From Sulfurivirga caldicuralii (lineage in GTDB: Bacteria; Pseudomonadota; Gammaproteobacteria; Thiomicrospirales; Thiomicrospiraceae), in assembly GCF_900141795.1 (NCBI RefSeq), contig NZ_FSRE01000002.1:62001-126000 (forward strand): a stretch of DNA of 64,000 bases, given 5' to 3'. The position numbers were made by a program, and so were the translations under genes. The notes under the pieces are model-generated. The model was not told the DNA's origin. It saw nothing but the letters and a program-made list of their open reading frames with translations, and ran no database searches. This document shows positions 27,902 to 38,249 of this stretch, one piece after another; the first letter of the stretch is position 1, and each line of letters opens with the position of its first letter.

Positions 27902-28509
27902 TTGGTGCACTCACGGGACAGGTTCTTAGCTGGCAGCCGCCAGTGCTGCTACTGGATGTGCAGGGGGTGGGCTACGAGCTGCACCTGCCCATGAATACCC
28001 CCGTGCAGCTGGATGCTGCGGCACAGCGGTTCTACACCCACATGATCGTGCGCGAAGACCAGATGCAGCTGTATGGCTTTGCCGATCAGGCCACGCGCGA
28101 TGTTTTCCGCACGCTGCTGAAGATCAATGGCGTCGGTGCCAAGATGGGGCTGGCCATTCTCTCCACCTGGTCCGTCAGTGAGCTGGTTGCCATCGTGTCG
28201 CAGGAAAACCTCAAGGCCTTGACCCAAATTCCGGGTGTGGGTAAAAAGACCGCCGAGCGACTGCTGGTGGAAATGAAGCATAAGCTCAAACAGCTGGGTG
28301 TCGAGGTGTCGGCTGGCCATGCGGCTTTGACGGGCGGTGCCACCTTGCCCCTGGCTGAAAACAGTATGACGTTGGCGCTGCAGGCGCTCGAGAGCCTGGG
28401 CTACAAGCCCGCCGAAGCGCAGAAGTTGCTGGATCAGGTACCAGATGCCGACGCGCTGGAGACACCTGAGCTGATCAAGGCCGCATTGAGACAGGCGCAG
28501 CAGCGATGA
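27898..28509 (+). CDS. ruvA: Holliday junction branch migration subunit RuvA
   Basis: Binds the four-way junction and recruits RuvB, 203 residues. An N-terminal OB domain is followed by helix-hairpin-helix motifs ([16 protein letters not shown] and [19 protein letters not shown]) and a C-terminal RuvB-binding domain (about 155-203). It starts at TTG within the TTGA overlap with ruvC and overlaps ruvB by 4 nt. Confidence 0.96.
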   Translation: MIGALTGQVLSWQPPVLLLDVQGVGYELHLPMNTPVQLDAAAQRFYTHMIVREDQMQLYGFADQATRDVFRTLLKINGVGAKMGLAILSTWSVSELVAIVSQENLKALTQIPGVGKKTAERLLVEMKHKLKQLGVEVSAGHAALTGGATLPLAENSMTLALQALESLGYKPAEAQKLLDQVPDADALETPELIKAALRQAQQR

Positions 28510-29510
28510 TCGAGACCGACCGCATTATCGGCAATCAGGCGCAGGAAGACGACATCTACTTGCCGCCGCGCATCCGTCCGCAGGCGCTGAACGAGTATGT
28601 GGGCCAGCAGGGCGTGCGTGAGCAGCTCACCATGTTCATCAAGGCGGCCCGTCAGCGGCAGGAAGCGCTGGATCACGTGCTGCTGTATGGTCCACCCGGG
28701 CTGGGCAAGACGACCCTTGCCAATATTATCGCCCATGAAATGGGCGCCAATCTGCGCCAGACCTCGGGGCCTGCACTGGAGCGTGCCGGCGACCTGGCCG
28801 CCATTCTCACCCGTCTCGAGCCCTTTGACGTCCTGTTTATCGATGAGATTCATCGGCTGTCGCCCGCGGTGGAAGAGGTGCTCTATCCCGCCATGGAGGA
28901 CTTCCGCATCGACATCGTCATCGGCGAGGGCCCTGCGGCGCAGAGCGTGCAGCTGGACATTCCGCCGTTTACCCTCGTGGGGGCCACTACCCGCGCCGGG
29001 CTGCTGACCATGCCGCTGATGGACCGCTTTGGCATTGTCCATCGCCTCGAGTTCTATTCCGTCGAGGAGTTGTCGCACATCGTGACCCGTGCGGCGCATA
29101 TATTGGGTGTCGATATTGAGCCGGCCGGGGCGGCTGAAATTGCCCGTCGAGCGCGCGGCACGCCGAGAATTGCCAATCGGCTGCTCAAGCGGGTACGTGA
29201 TTTTGCACAAGTAAAAGGTGACGGCGTGATTACAGCAGACCTGGCGGATGCCGCACTCAATTTGCTGGAAGTGGATCCCTGCGGTTTGGATAAAATGGAC
29301 CGTCGCCTGCTGGAGGTGATTATCACCCAGTTTGACGGTGGCCCGGTGGGCATCGACAGCCTTGCCAGTGCCTTGGGTGAAGAAAAGGGCACTATTGAGG
29401 AGGTGATCGAGCCCTATCTGGTGCAGCAGGGATTTGTCGTGCGCACGCCCCGTGGCCGTAGTGCGACGGATCTGGCATATGGGCATCTTGGGCTCACACG
29501 GCGGGACTGA
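28506..29510 (+). CDS. ruvB: Holliday junction branch migration ATPase RuvB
   Basis: AAA+ motor of branch migration, 334 residues. Walker [10 protein letters not shown] and Walker [10 protein letters not shown] are intact, with sensor 1 (LVGATTRAG) and the C-terminal winged helix ([16 protein letters not shown]). It is the last gene of yebC-ruvCAB. A dispersed repeat begins 8 nt after the stop, and the tol operon follows after 84 nt without the ybgC gene commonly found there. Confidence 0.97.
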   Translation: MIETDRIIGNQAQEDDIYLPPRIRPQALNEYVGQQGVREQLTMFIKAARQRQEALDHVLLYGPPGLGKTTLANIIAHEMGANLRQTSGPALERAGDLAAILTRLEPFDVLFIDEIHRLSPAVEEVLYPAMEDFRIDIVIGEGPAAQSVQLDIPPFTLVGATTRAGLLTMPLMDRFGIVHRLEFYSVEELSHIVTRAAHILGVDIEPAGAAEIARRARGTPRIANRLLKRVRDFAQVKGDGVITADLADAALNLLEVDPCGLDKMDRRLLEVIITQFDGGPVGIDSLASALGEEKGTIEEVIEPYLVQQGFVVRTPRGRSATDLAYGHLGLTRRD

Positions 29511-29518
29511 TTGCAAGA

Positions 29519-29536
29519 GGGGGTCCCTGACTTTTT
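29519..29536 (-). repeat. Dispersed repeat copy R3
   Basis: 17 of 18 core bases match (one C/T change in the GGGGTCCCYGAC strand). On the plus strand GGGGT (29520-29524) can pair with ACCCC (29540-29544), with a T run beyond (29547-29551). It could therefore act as a weak terminator after ruvB. An A-rich copy of the upstream half (GCGAAAAATCGGGG) is also present on the minus strand. Confidence 0.75.
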
Positions 29537-29594
29537 GAAACCCCGATTTTTCGCCTGTTTTCGCAGGCATGAAAAACAGGACACTAGAGCAAAT

Positions 29595-30287
29595 ATGGAA
29601 GCAAAAGAACTCCTACATCTGATTTTGACCGCCTCGCCGGTGGTGCAGGGTGTGATCGTGCTGCTGCTGTTCATGTCAGTAGCCGCTTGGGCCGTCGGTT
29701 TTGCCAAGCGCGCCCAGCTGGGGCGCCTGGCTAAAGATACGCGTGAACTACGCGAGGACTTTGAAAAGAGTCCGGGGCTGCAACTTTATAACGTCTATAC
29801 GGCCAAGCCCTATGCAGACAGTCCGGTAGCTGGCATTTTTGCGGCGCCGGTGGAAGAGCTGCTGAAGCTGGACAAGATGGGGATTCGTAAACCGGAAGCG
29901 CTGGTGGAAGGGGCTGAGCGCGCCCAGGAAGCGGCCATGCGTGCCGCCCAGCCGGCTCTGGTGCAGATGCTGCCAACGCTTGCCATTGTGGGCTCGTCCG
30001 CCCCTTACATCGGTCTGTTCGGCACCGTGTGGGGGGTGATGCACGCCTTTGCCGGTCTGGCCAATGTGAAAACGGCCACCCTGTCTGCGGTGGCACCCGG
30101 GATTGCCGAAGCGCTTATCGCCACGGCAATCGGTCTGTTTGCCGCCATCCCGGCGGTGATTGCCTACAACCGCCTGTCCGCGCGGGCCAACCGTCTGGAA
30201 AGCGACTGGGAAGCGCTGGCCGAGCTGGTGATGACGCGGGTTCACCGTCAGGCGCGCAAGCTGGAACTGGACGGCGAGGGACGCTGA
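29595..30287 (+). CDS. tolQ: Tol-Pal system proton channel protein TolQ
   Basis: MotA/ExbB-family inner-membrane subunit of the Tol motor that uses proton flow to drive outer-membrane constriction, 230 residues. Three membrane helices are seen (about 16-38, 130-155, 168-195) with a large cytoplasmic loop between the first two. The GLFGTVWGVMHAF segment is diagnostic. The frame is open upstream through the repeat, but ATG 29595 matches the family start. TolR follows after one base, identifying it as TolQ rather than ExbB. Confidence 0.94.
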   Translation: MEAKELLHLILTASPVVQGVIVLLLFMSVAAWAVGFAKRAQLGRLAKDTRELREDFEKSPGLQLYNVYTAKPYADSPVAGIFAAPVEELLKLDKMGIRKPEALVEGAERAQEAAMRAAQPALVQMLPTLAIVGSSAPYIGLFGTVWGVMHAFAGLANVKTATLSAVAPGIAEALIATAIGLFAAIPAVIAYNRLSARANRLESDWEALAELVMTRVHRQARKLELDGEGR

Positions 30288-30288
30288 A

Positions 30289-30735
30289 ATGGCGCGCAAG
30301 CGGCGAGGATACCTGCGCAAGGCCCCGTTGATCGCCGAGATCAACGTGGTGCCTTATGTGGATGTGACCCTGGTGCTGCTGATCATTTTCATGGTCACTG
30401 CCCCCATTGTGCAGCAGGCCGTGTGGGTGGATCTACCGGCGACGCCGAAGGTAAAAAGCGCGCGTGCCGCCGCCAAGATCGAGCCCTTTGTGATTACCGT
30501 TACCAAGGAGGGGCTTTATCGCACCAGTGCTGATCCCGACCGTGCCCTCGCCCAGCAGGACCTTGCCCGACTGGTGGCAGAAACGGTGGCGCGGGCACAG
30601 GTGATGAAACAGCCTGTTTATATTCAGGGCGACCGTAATGCGCCTTATGGAAAAGTGGTCAAGCTGTTTGTCATTCTGCGTGCCAATGGCGTGGATAACG
30701 TGGCGTTGCTGACCCAGCCGGAGGATGCGCAGTGA
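30289..30735 (+). CDS. tolR: Tol-Pal system protein TolR
   Basis: ExbD-family partner of TolQ, 148 residues, with one N-terminal membrane helix. The essential membrane Asp lies in VPYVDVTLVLLIIFMVTAP. The C-terminal periplasmic domain is of the usual size. It overlaps tolA by 4 nt. Confidence 0.95.
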   Translation: MARKRRGYLRKAPLIAEINVVPYVDVTLVLLIIFMVTAPIVQQAVWVDLPATPKVKSARAAAKIEPFVITVTKEGLYRTSADPDRALAQQDLARLVAETVARAQVMKQPVYIQGDRNAPYGKVVKLFVILRANGVDNVALLTQPEDAQ

Positions 30736-31739
30736 TCCGCTTTGTGCTTAAGCACCCCGTGGCCACACTGGCTTCCCTGTTGGTGCACGGGGTGTTGTTG
30801 CTGTTATTGTTCGGCGTGTGGGAATCACAGCCCAAAACGCCCGGCGCTGTTGTGCAGGCTGAACCCGCGCCGACCGAGCCTGCGCCGAAAACAGCGCCGC
30901 TCAAGGAAATTCCCCCGCTGAAGACCTTTACCGTCGATGCGCAACTGGTGCAGCAGCAGATTGAAAGGGTGCGCGCCGAGCAGCAGCGTCGTCGAGAAGA
31001 GGCGCAGCGTCTGAAAGCACAGGCAGAGGCGGAAAAGCGCCGTCTGGCAGAGCTGGAACGCCGCAAGAAGCAGGCAGCCGAACAGGCCCGCCGTGCCAGG
31101 GAGCAGGCTGAAGCGCTCAAGCAGCAACAGCTGGCCGAACAGAAGCGACTGGCCGAGGCGAAGCGCAAGGCTGAAGAGTTGAAGAAAAAGGCTGAACTGG
31201 CAGCCAAAAAACGTCGCGAAGCGGAAGAAAAGGCCAGGCGTCTGCTGGCGGAGGCCGAAGCGAAACGCAAGGCGGAACTGGAAAAGAAAAAACGGCTCGA
31301 AAAAGAGCTGAAAAGAAAACTAGAAGAAAAGAAAAGACTTGAAGAGGCCGCGCGCAAGGCTCAGCTGGAGAAGGAGCGTCAGCAGCAGGCAGCGCTGTTG
31401 CAGCAGCAGTTGGCGGAAGAGGAAAAGCGCCGTCAGGCAGCTGAACGCGCAGCGCGCCTGAAAAAGCTGCGCCAGCTCTATATCAGCCAGATTGCTGCCA
31501 AGGTGAAGGAAAACTGGCGCACCCCAGCCAAGGTGGACCCGAACGCCCAGTGCGAGCTGCAGATCCAGCAGGACAAACAAGGCAAGATAGTCGATGTGCA
31601 GGTGCTCAACTGCAACGCCAGGGCGGACAAGATATTCCGCGATGCGGCAGAGCGCGCCGTGTGGCGCACCGGCACCCTGCCGCCGCCGCCTGATCCGGCG
31701 CTGTTTGAGCGTACCATTCGATTTGTATTCAAACCCTGA
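30732..31739 (+). CDS. tolA: Tol-Pal system protein TolA
   Basis: Spans the periplasm to couple TolQR to Pal and TolB, 335 residues. An N-terminal membrane helix (about 9-29) precedes a proline-containing linker and a very long Ala/Lys/Glu/Arg coiled coil (about 75-245). A TonB-like C-terminal domain ends with the REFxVR-like pattern FERTIRFVFKP. It starts at GTG overlapping the tolR stop. The long charged helix makes the DNA purine-rich, so exact helix length may differ among strains. Confidence 0.94.
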   Translation: MIRFVLKHPVATLASLLVHGVLLLLLFGVWESQPKTPGAVVQAEPAPTEPAPKTAPLKEIPPLKTFTVDAQLVQQQIERVRAEQQRRREEAQRLKAQAEAEKRRLAELERRKKQAAEQARRAREQAEALKQQQLAEQKRLAEAKRKAEELKKKAELAAKKRREAEEKARRLLAEAEAKRKAELEKKKRLEKELKRKLEEKKRLEEAARKAQLEKERQQQAALLQQQLAEEEKRRQAAERAARLKKLRQLYISQIAAKVKENWRTPAKVDPNAQCELQIQQDKQGKIVDVQVLNCNARADKIFRDAAERAVWRTGTLPPPPDPALFERTIRFVFKP

Positions 31740-31748
31740 GGACACCGC

Positions 31749-33059
31749 ATGTTGCAACGTGCTGTATTGACCCTTGTTTTGCTGATGCTCGCCTGGCAGG
31801 CGCATGCAGTACTGACCATCGAGATTGAAGAGGCTGAAACGCAGGCCACGCCGGTTGCCATTCTGCCGTTTCAGGGCGAGGCTGAAGCGCCGCAGAAGCT
31901 GTCCGAAATCGTGGGCTTCGACATGCGCCGCAGCGGCAAGTTCCGCGCCCTGCCTGTTGATCAGTTGCCGGAACTGCCGCTGGCGCCCGGGCAGATTCAC
32001 TTTGAGCAGTGGCGCGACAGCGGCAGTGATGTGCTGCTGATGGGCAAGATCGCGCACAATGTTGATGGGACGTGGCGCGTAGAAGCCACGCTGGTGGATC
32101 TGCTGCGTCGCAGTGTGCTGTTCGCTCGCGTGTGGCCGAGCGTCAAGACCAGGCAGCTGAGCCGCGTGGCTCATCAGATCAGTGACCGCATGTACGAAGA
32201 GCTTACCGGCATTCCGGGGGCTTTCGACACGCGCATTGCCTATGTGGTCAAACAGGGTGAAGGCAAGGCGCGCCGTTTCCTGCTGAACGTGTCGGACTCC
32301 GATGGCTTGAACGAGCAGACAGTGTTACGCTCCTATGAGGCGATCATGTCACCGGACTGGTCACCCGATGGCCGTAAGCTCGCCTATGTTTCATTCGAAA
32401 ACGGTCGCTCGGAAGTTTTTGTCCAGAACCTGTTTACGGGCAAACGCGAAAAGGTGGCCAGCTTCAAGGGCATCAATGGCGCGCCGGCGTGGTCGCCCGA
32501 CGGTCGCAAGCTTGCGTTCACTACCTCAAAGGACGGCAATGCGGAAATTTATATCCTCGACCTGGCTACCCGGAAGCTGCAGCGTCTGACCCGCAATCCA
32601 GCCATCGATACCGAGCCATGCTGGGCGCCCAATGGCCGCTCCATTTACTTTACCTCGGACCGTCGTGGCAAGCCGCAGATCTTTCAGGTGTTTCTCGATA
32701 CTGGTGAAACACGCCGCGTGACCTTTGAAGGCACTTACAACGCCACGCCGACCATTACGCCGGACGGTCGTTATCTGGCCATGGTCACCAGTGTCCCGGG
32801 CGTGGGCATGCATATCGGGTTGCTGGACCTGTACAGCAACGAATTCCGTATCCTGACGCGAACTTTTCTGGATGAGTCACCCAGTTTCGCCCCCAATGGC
32901 GATATGCTGATCTATGCCATGAACAAGGACAACCGCGGCATGCTGGCAGTGGTCTCCGTCGACGGTGGTGCATCGCAAATTCTGCGTGTGAAGGCAGGCG
33001 AAGTGCGCGAACCGGACTGGGGACCCTATATGGATCAAATCAAAGGAGCTGACAAATGA
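31749..33059 (+). CDS. tolB: Tol-Pal system beta-propeller protein TolB
   Basis: Periplasmic propeller that binds Pal and TolA, 436 residues. A signal peptide ends near A20 (QAHA). The N-terminal alpha/beta domain is followed by a six-bladed propeller with repeated SPDG(R/K)KLA motifs (MSPDWSPDGRKLAYVS, APAWSPDGRKLAF, PNGRSIYFTSDR). It overlaps pal by 4 nt. Confidence 0.96.
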   Translation: MLQRAVLTLVLLMLAWQAHAVLTIEIEEAETQATPVAILPFQGEAEAPQKLSEIVGFDMRRSGKFRALPVDQLPELPLAPGQIHFEQWRDSGSDVLLMGKIAHNVDGTWRVEATLVDLLRRSVLFARVWPSVKTRQLSRVAHQISDRMYEELTGIPGAFDTRIAYVVKQGEGKARRFLLNVSDSDGLNEQTVLRSYEAIMSPDWSPDGRKLAYVSFENGRSEVFVQNLFTGKREKVASFKGINGAPAWSPDGRKLAFTTSKDGNAEIYILDLATRKLQRLTRNPAIDTEPCWAPNGRSIYFTSDRRGKPQIFQVFLDTGETRRVTFEGTYNATPTITPDGRYLAMVTSVPGVGMHIGLLDLYSNEFRILTRTFLDESPSFAPNGDMLIYAMNKDNRGMLAVVSVDGGASQILRVKAGEVREPDWGPYMDQIKGADK

Positions 33060-33667
33060 AGCGAATGACGAAACTGTGGCCAGCGCTTCTGCTGGCCGGA
33101 ACACTGGCCGGATGTGGCGGTCAGCAGACCAAGCCTGAAACTGCGCCGGTCGAGCCCGTAAGCGAAGCGGAAAAGGCGCAGGGCGAACGCAATGGCTTGC
33201 CGATTCAATCGGGCGATCAGGCATCCGGCGTTGAAGTGATCCCCATTCAGTCGGATAGCGGCGAAGCGGTCGGTGCGGGGCTGAGCCCCGATGAAATGCA
33301 GGCTGGCGCTGAGCAGACTGATCAAGATATGCAGCCCGATGCGCCGGTGATCTATTTTGGCTTTGATTCCGATCAGGTGGACGAGCAGGGGCGCGAGACC
33401 ATCAAGTATTACGCCGAAAAGCTGCTGGACGAGCCCAATGTGCGCGTGCGCCTCGAGGGGCATACCGATGAGCGCGGCTCACCGGAGTACAACCTCGCCC
33501 TTGGCGAGCGCCGCGCCAAGGCGGTGGCACAAATCCTCGAGCTGTATGGCGTCACGCCGGATCGGATCGAGATCGTCAGTTATGGTGAAACCAAGCCGGC
33601 GGTGGATGGCAACGATGAGGCGGCGTGGGCGAAGAATCGTCGCGTCGAAATGGTGTTTATCCGATGA
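33056..33667 (+). CDS. pal: Peptidoglycan-associated lipoprotein Pal
   Basis: Outer-membrane lipoprotein tethering the envelope to peptidoglycan, 203 residues. Lipobox LAGC puts the acylated cysteine at C20. After a flexible acidic linker (about 25-95, longer than in E. coli), the OmpA-like domain shows IYFGFDSDQV, LEGHTDERGSPEYNLALGERRA and a final RRVE. It overlaps cpoB by 4 nt. Confidence 0.96.
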   Translation: MKRMTKLWPALLLAGTLAGCGGQQTKPETAPVEPVSEAEKAQGERNGLPIQSGDQASGVEVIPIQSDSGEAVGAGLSPDEMQAGAEQTDQDMQPDAPVIYFGFDSDQVDEQGRETIKYYAEKLLDEPNVRVRLEGHTDERGSPEYNLALGERRAKAVAQILELYGVTPDRIEIVSYGETKPAVDGNDEAAWAKNRRVEMVFIR

Positions 33668-34452
33668 AACGCTTGCTGTTTCTTTTCGTGGCGTTCACGA
33701 CGGGGACTGCGCTGGCGGCACCCGTGGTGGTGAGCGAATATGATCTGGAAAAGCGCGTCAGCCGCCTGGAGCGGATGATGGAAAACCCTGTTCTGCTGCA
33801 GCTCAGCGACCGACTGGCCGAGCAGCAGCGGGAAATTCAGGCGTTGCAGGATCGGGTGGATCGACTGGAGTATCGTTTGCGTCAGCAAAAGGCGGATGAA
33901 AAGCGCCAGCTCGACGCCTTGAAGGCACGCATCGACGAACTGGAGGCGCAGCTGCAGCGGCCAGCCCCTGCAGACAGTGCGGCGGTTGAGCAGGCTTCCG
34001 CAGAGGCGCCAGTCGAACGGAACGAGGCGGGTGGTTCGGAAAAGGGTCTCAAGCCGGCTGATACCGCGACGCAGTCGGAATACAGTGCCGCCTTTACCCT
34101 GTTGCAGAAAGCTCACTATGCAAAAGCGGCCAAGGCTTTTGAGGCTTTCCTGAAAAAACATCCGGATTCCGTGCTGGCACCCAATGCCGCCTATTGGGCC
34201 GGCGAGGCGTATATGGTGCTGCTGGATTACAAGTCCGCCTGGAACCGGTTCGAGCAGGTGATCAAGCAATACCCGGACAGCAGCAAGGTGCCGGCTGCCC
34301 TGTATCGGGGTGCGGCAGCGCTGGCCAAGCTGGGCCGCAAGCAGGAAGCCATCAAGCTGCTGCAGCGAGAAATCAAGGCCTACCCGGATGATACAGTCAC
34401 GCCGAAAGCCAGGGCGTTGTTGAAACAGCTGCAGGCGGGCAAGGCGAAATGA
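33664..34452 (+). CDS. cpoB: Cell division coordinator CpoB (YbgF)
   Basis: Periplasmic TPR protein that coordinates peptidoglycan synthesis with Tol-driven constriction, 262 residues. ATG 33664 (ATGA overlap with pal) gives a signal peptide ending near A18-A19. A trimerising coiled coil follows (about 28-100), then three TPR-like repeats in the C-terminal half ([50 protein letters not shown]). Last gene of the tol-pal operon, coupled to queC by 4 nt. Confidence 0.93.
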   Translation: MKRLLFLFVAFTTGTALAAPVVVSEYDLEKRVSRLERMMENPVLLQLSDRLAEQQREIQALQDRVDRLEYRLRQQKADEKRQLDALKARIDELEAQLQRPAPADSAAVEQASAEAPVERNEAGGSEKGLKPADTATQSEYSAAFTLLQKAHYAKAAKAFEAFLKKHPDSVLAPNAAYWAGEAYMVLLDYKSAWNRFEQVIKQYPDSSKVPAALYRGAAALAKLGRKQEAIKLLQREIKAYPDDTVTPKARALLKQLQAGKAK

Positions 34453-35126
34453 ACAGACCCGCGATTGTCCTGCTGTCTGGTGGGCTTGATTCCGCCACGG
34501 TACTGGCCATCGCCCGCGATCAGGGCTATGCGTGTCATACGCTGAGCTTTGATTATGGTCAGCGCCACCGCGCCGAACTGGATGCGGCGGCACGGATTTC
34601 CGAAGCATTGGGGGCCATCAGCCACCGTGTTGTGCGCATTGACCTGGGCACTATCGGCGGGTCCGCGCTGACCGATGATTCGCTGTCGGTGCCCACGGAC
34701 GGTGTTGGGGAATCCATCCCCATTACCTATGTGCCTGCGCGCAACATGACGTTTCTCTCCTTTGCCGTGGGGCTCGGGGAGGTGCTGGAGGCGCAGGATA
34801 TCTTTATCGGGGTCAATGCCGTCGATTATTCCGGCTATCCCGACTGTCGTCCCGAATTTATCGCTGCCTTAGAGCAGGCGGCCAACCTGGGCACCAAGGC
34901 AGGGGTGGGAGGGCATCCCTTCAAGATTCACACCCCGCTGATTCATCTTGCCAAGGCGGAAATCATCCGCACCGGACTCGCGTTGGGGGTGGATTACGGG
35001 CTGACGGTTTCCTGCTATCAGGCGGATGAACAGGGGCGGGCCTGCGGTGTGTGCGACAGCTGTCGGCTGCGTCGCAAGGGCTTTGAAGAGGCGGGGGTTG
35101 CCGACCCCACCCGTTATCAAAATTGA
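34449..35126 (+). CDS. queC: 7-cyano-7-deazaguanine (preQ0) synthase QueC
   Basis: Converts 7-carboxy-7-deazaguanine to preQ0 using ATP and ammonia in queuosine synthesis, 225 residues. The PP-loop is SGGLDS at 10-15. A zinc site is formed by C189, C199, C202 and C205. ATG overlaps cpoB, and its position after the tol operon is widely conserved. The preceding enzyme of the pathway, QueE, is encoded about 10 kb downstream. Confidence 0.96.
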   Translation: MNRPAIVLLSGGLDSATVLAIARDQGYACHTLSFDYGQRHRAELDAAARISEALGAISHRVVRIDLGTIGGSALTDDSLSVPTDGVGESIPITYVPARNMTFLSFAVGLGEVLEAQDIFIGVNAVDYSGYPDCRPEFIAALEQAANLGTKAGVGGHPFKIHTPLIHLAKAEIIRTGLALGVDYGLTVSCYQADEQGRACGVCDSCRLRRKGFEEAGVADPTRYQN

Positions 35127-35127
35127 G

Positions 35128-35155
35128 TTGCATTCGGCGGGTCGATTCGTATAAT
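35128..35155 (+). promoter_or_regulatory. Sigma70 promoter of the tRNA-Lys pair
   Basis: TTGCAT (35128-35133), a 16 bp spacer, and a perfect TATAAT (35150-35155), 17 nt before the first tRNA. The context TCGTATAATACCG recurs before tRNA-Ser at 44224. Confidence 0.75.
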
Positions 35156-35171
35156 ACCGCCTCATTGATTT

Positions 35172-35247
35172 GGGTCGTTAGCTCAGTTGGTAGAGCAGCT
35201 GGCTTTTAACCAGTTGGTCGAAGGTTCGAATCCTTCACGACCCACCA
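35172..35247 (+). tRNA. tRNA-Lys (anticodon TTT), first copy
   Basis: 76 nt cloverleaf with acceptor stem GGGTCGT/ACGACCC, D-loop AGCTCAGTTGGTAGAGC, anticodon loop CTTTTAA, T-arm GGTTCGAATCC and encoded CCA. It is identical to the copy 45 nt downstream. Confidence 0.98.
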
Positions 35248-35292
35248 TCCAGAATTGCGGAACATGGCACATGCGGTGTTCCACCCCCATCC

Positions 35293-35368
35293 GGGTCGTT
35301 AGCTCAGTTGGTAGAGCAGCTGGCTTTTAACCAGTTGGTCGAAGGTTCGAATCCTTCACGACCCACCA
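35293..35368 (+). tRNA. tRNA-Lys (anticodon TTT), second copy
   Basis: All 76 nt are identical to the first tRNA-Lys, including the CCA end. No separate promoter is seen in the 45 nt spacer, so both are probably cut from one transcript ending at the hairpin that follows. Confidence 0.98.
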
Positions 35369-35374
35369 TTGTTC

Positions 35375-35401
35375 AAAAGGCCCTGCAAAGGGCCTTTTTT
35401 C
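35375..35401 (+). terminator. Intrinsic terminator of the tRNA-Lys operon
   Basis: AAAAGGCCCT (35375-35384), loop GCAA, AGGGCCTTTT (35389-35398) and a continuing T run. It starts 6 nt after the second CCA. Confidence 0.9.
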
Positions 35402-35427
35402 ATTTGTGACAACATGGCGGATCCGGC

Positions 35428-35700
35428 GTGAAAAACAAACCCCAGAAACTGCCCTTTACCTGGCACTATTTTGCCATGGCCATCGGCGCGCTGGCCGCGG
35501 TCCTGTCGGCCCTGCTGGGTGCGTGGAGTGCCGCCGCGGCAGCCCTCGGCTTTGCCATCATTGCCCACCCGGGCCTGCGCTTTACCGGTCTGACGCGTCA
35601 GGTCATTCTGATTCTGTTCGCCATCATGTTCATCTTTGCATTCCCCTCCGATCCTCCTGCTGTTCAAACTGCACCACAGCAGGGCACAGAATCCCATTGA
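35428..35700 (+). CDS. Small hypothetical membrane protein
   Basis: A 90-residue product from a GTG start with two predicted membrane helices (about 14-48, possibly a hairpin rich in Ala, and 58-72) and a polar tail. I recognise no family. The ribosome site is weak, but the hydrophobic pattern, the lack of a competing frame, and the position between a terminator and the ntrB promoter support a real gene. The ntrB -35 hexamer overlaps its stop codon. Confidence 0.55.
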   Translation: MKNKPQKLPFTWHYFAMAIGALAAVLSALLGAWSAAAAALGFAIIAHPGLRFTGLTRQVILILFAIMFIFAFPSDPPAVQTAPQQGTESH

Positions 35701-35725
35701 GCAGCACGTTATAAGGCCTTATACT
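35697..35725 (+). promoter_or_regulatory. Sigma70 promoter of ntrBC
   Basis: TTGAGC (35697-35702), a 17 bp spacer, and TATACT (35720-35725). The predicted start near 35732 falls inside an NtrC-type dyad, so NtrC binding would block initiation. Confidence 0.7.
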
Positions 35726-35741
35726 GCACTTTTACGGTGCA
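35725..35741 (+). promoter_or_regulatory. Probable NtrC operator overlapping the ntrBC start site
   Basis: The 17 bp sequence TGCACTTTTACGGTGCA matches the known NtrC consensus (TGCAC-N7-GTGCA with a preferred GGTGCA half). Placement over the transcription start mirrors the autoregulatory site at the E. coli glnL promoter. Confidence 0.75.
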
Positions 35742-35755
35742 GGATGCGCTGCTAG

Positions 35756-36815
35756 ATGTACAAGATACCCCCTCAAGTCGCACAGGAACTGCTCGGTGGA
35801 CTGATGACGGCCGTGATGTGGTTTGACGCCGATCAGAAGCTGCAGTGGATGAACCTGTCTGCCTCTGAACTCTTTTTCTGTGGTCTGAACAAGGCGCGGG
35901 GCCGTCCTTTCAGCTGGTTCTTTCCCAAGACGGATATCGACTGGAAAGCGTGTGAACATATGCGCATGACGCTGCACGAGCAGGTACTGGAGCGGGACGA
36001 CGGACAGCAGCTGGAGGGACGGCTGGTGATTGCATCCTACGATATTCAGGGTGAAAACGGTTGGCTGGTGGAAGTCAACGAGACCCTGCGCGAGCGCCGT
36101 ATTTTGGAAGAGGAGGAGCGCTGGCATCAGTATGAAGCGGGTACGCAACTGGTGAAAACGCTCGCGCACGAGATCAAGAACCCTTTGGCCGGCATTTACG
36201 GTGCCACACAATTGCTCAAGCCGCAATTGCCGGACACCCGTCAGGCCCACAAGGCACTGTCGGTCATTCGCGATGAGGTGAAGCGCCTGCAGAACCTGGT
36301 GGATCGTATGCTGGGGCCGCGCAAGCTGCCTGAACTGGCGCCGCACAACATCCACGACGTGCTCGGCTATGTGCTGGAAGTTCTTGAGGGTGAGCGCCCG
36401 GCCAACATTTCCATCCGGCTGGACTATGACCCCAGCATTCCCGAATTTGCCATGGATTTCGAACAGCTGGTGCAGGCGTTCATCAACCTGGTACGCAACG
36501 CCTTTCAAGCAATGCATGCTCACGGTGGTGTGCTGACCTTGCGCACGCGGGTAGAGCATCGCTTTACTCTTGGGCAAAAGTTGCTGCCACAGGTCGTTGT
36601 GGTTGAGGTCATCGATGAAGGGGAAGGCATTCCACCCGAGCTGGCGGACGCCATTTTCTATCCGATGGTGACCAGCAAGCCGGACGGCACGGGGCTGGGT
36701 TTGCCGGTTTCTCAGGCCGTTGTGCGCCAGCACGGTGGCCTGATTACGACGGAAAGTGAGCCGGGGCACACCTGTTTCAGCGTGATCCTGCCATTGCCAA
36801 GAGAGCGAGAAGCCC

Positions 36816-36826
<11 letters not shown>
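35756..36826 (+). CDS. glnL: Nitrogen regulation sensor kinase NtrB (GlnL)
   Basis: Cytoplasmic histidine kinase/phosphatase that phosphorylates NtrC under nitrogen limitation and is controlled by PII, 356 residues. An N-terminal PAS domain (about 10-115) is followed by the H box with H138 in TLAHEIKNPL, then N (LVRNAFQAM), G1 (EVIDEGEGIP) and G2 (DGTGLGLPVSQ) boxes. It overlaps ntrC by 11 nt. No glnA is adjacent; upstream lies the tRNA-Lys region. Confidence 0.95.

Positions 36827-38249
<1,423 letters not shown>

Noticed and set aside
30960-31470. Purine-rich tract as a tandem DNA repeat
   Set aside because: It encodes the long Ala/Lys/Glu coiled coil of TolA; repetition is at the protein level and not a DNA satellite.
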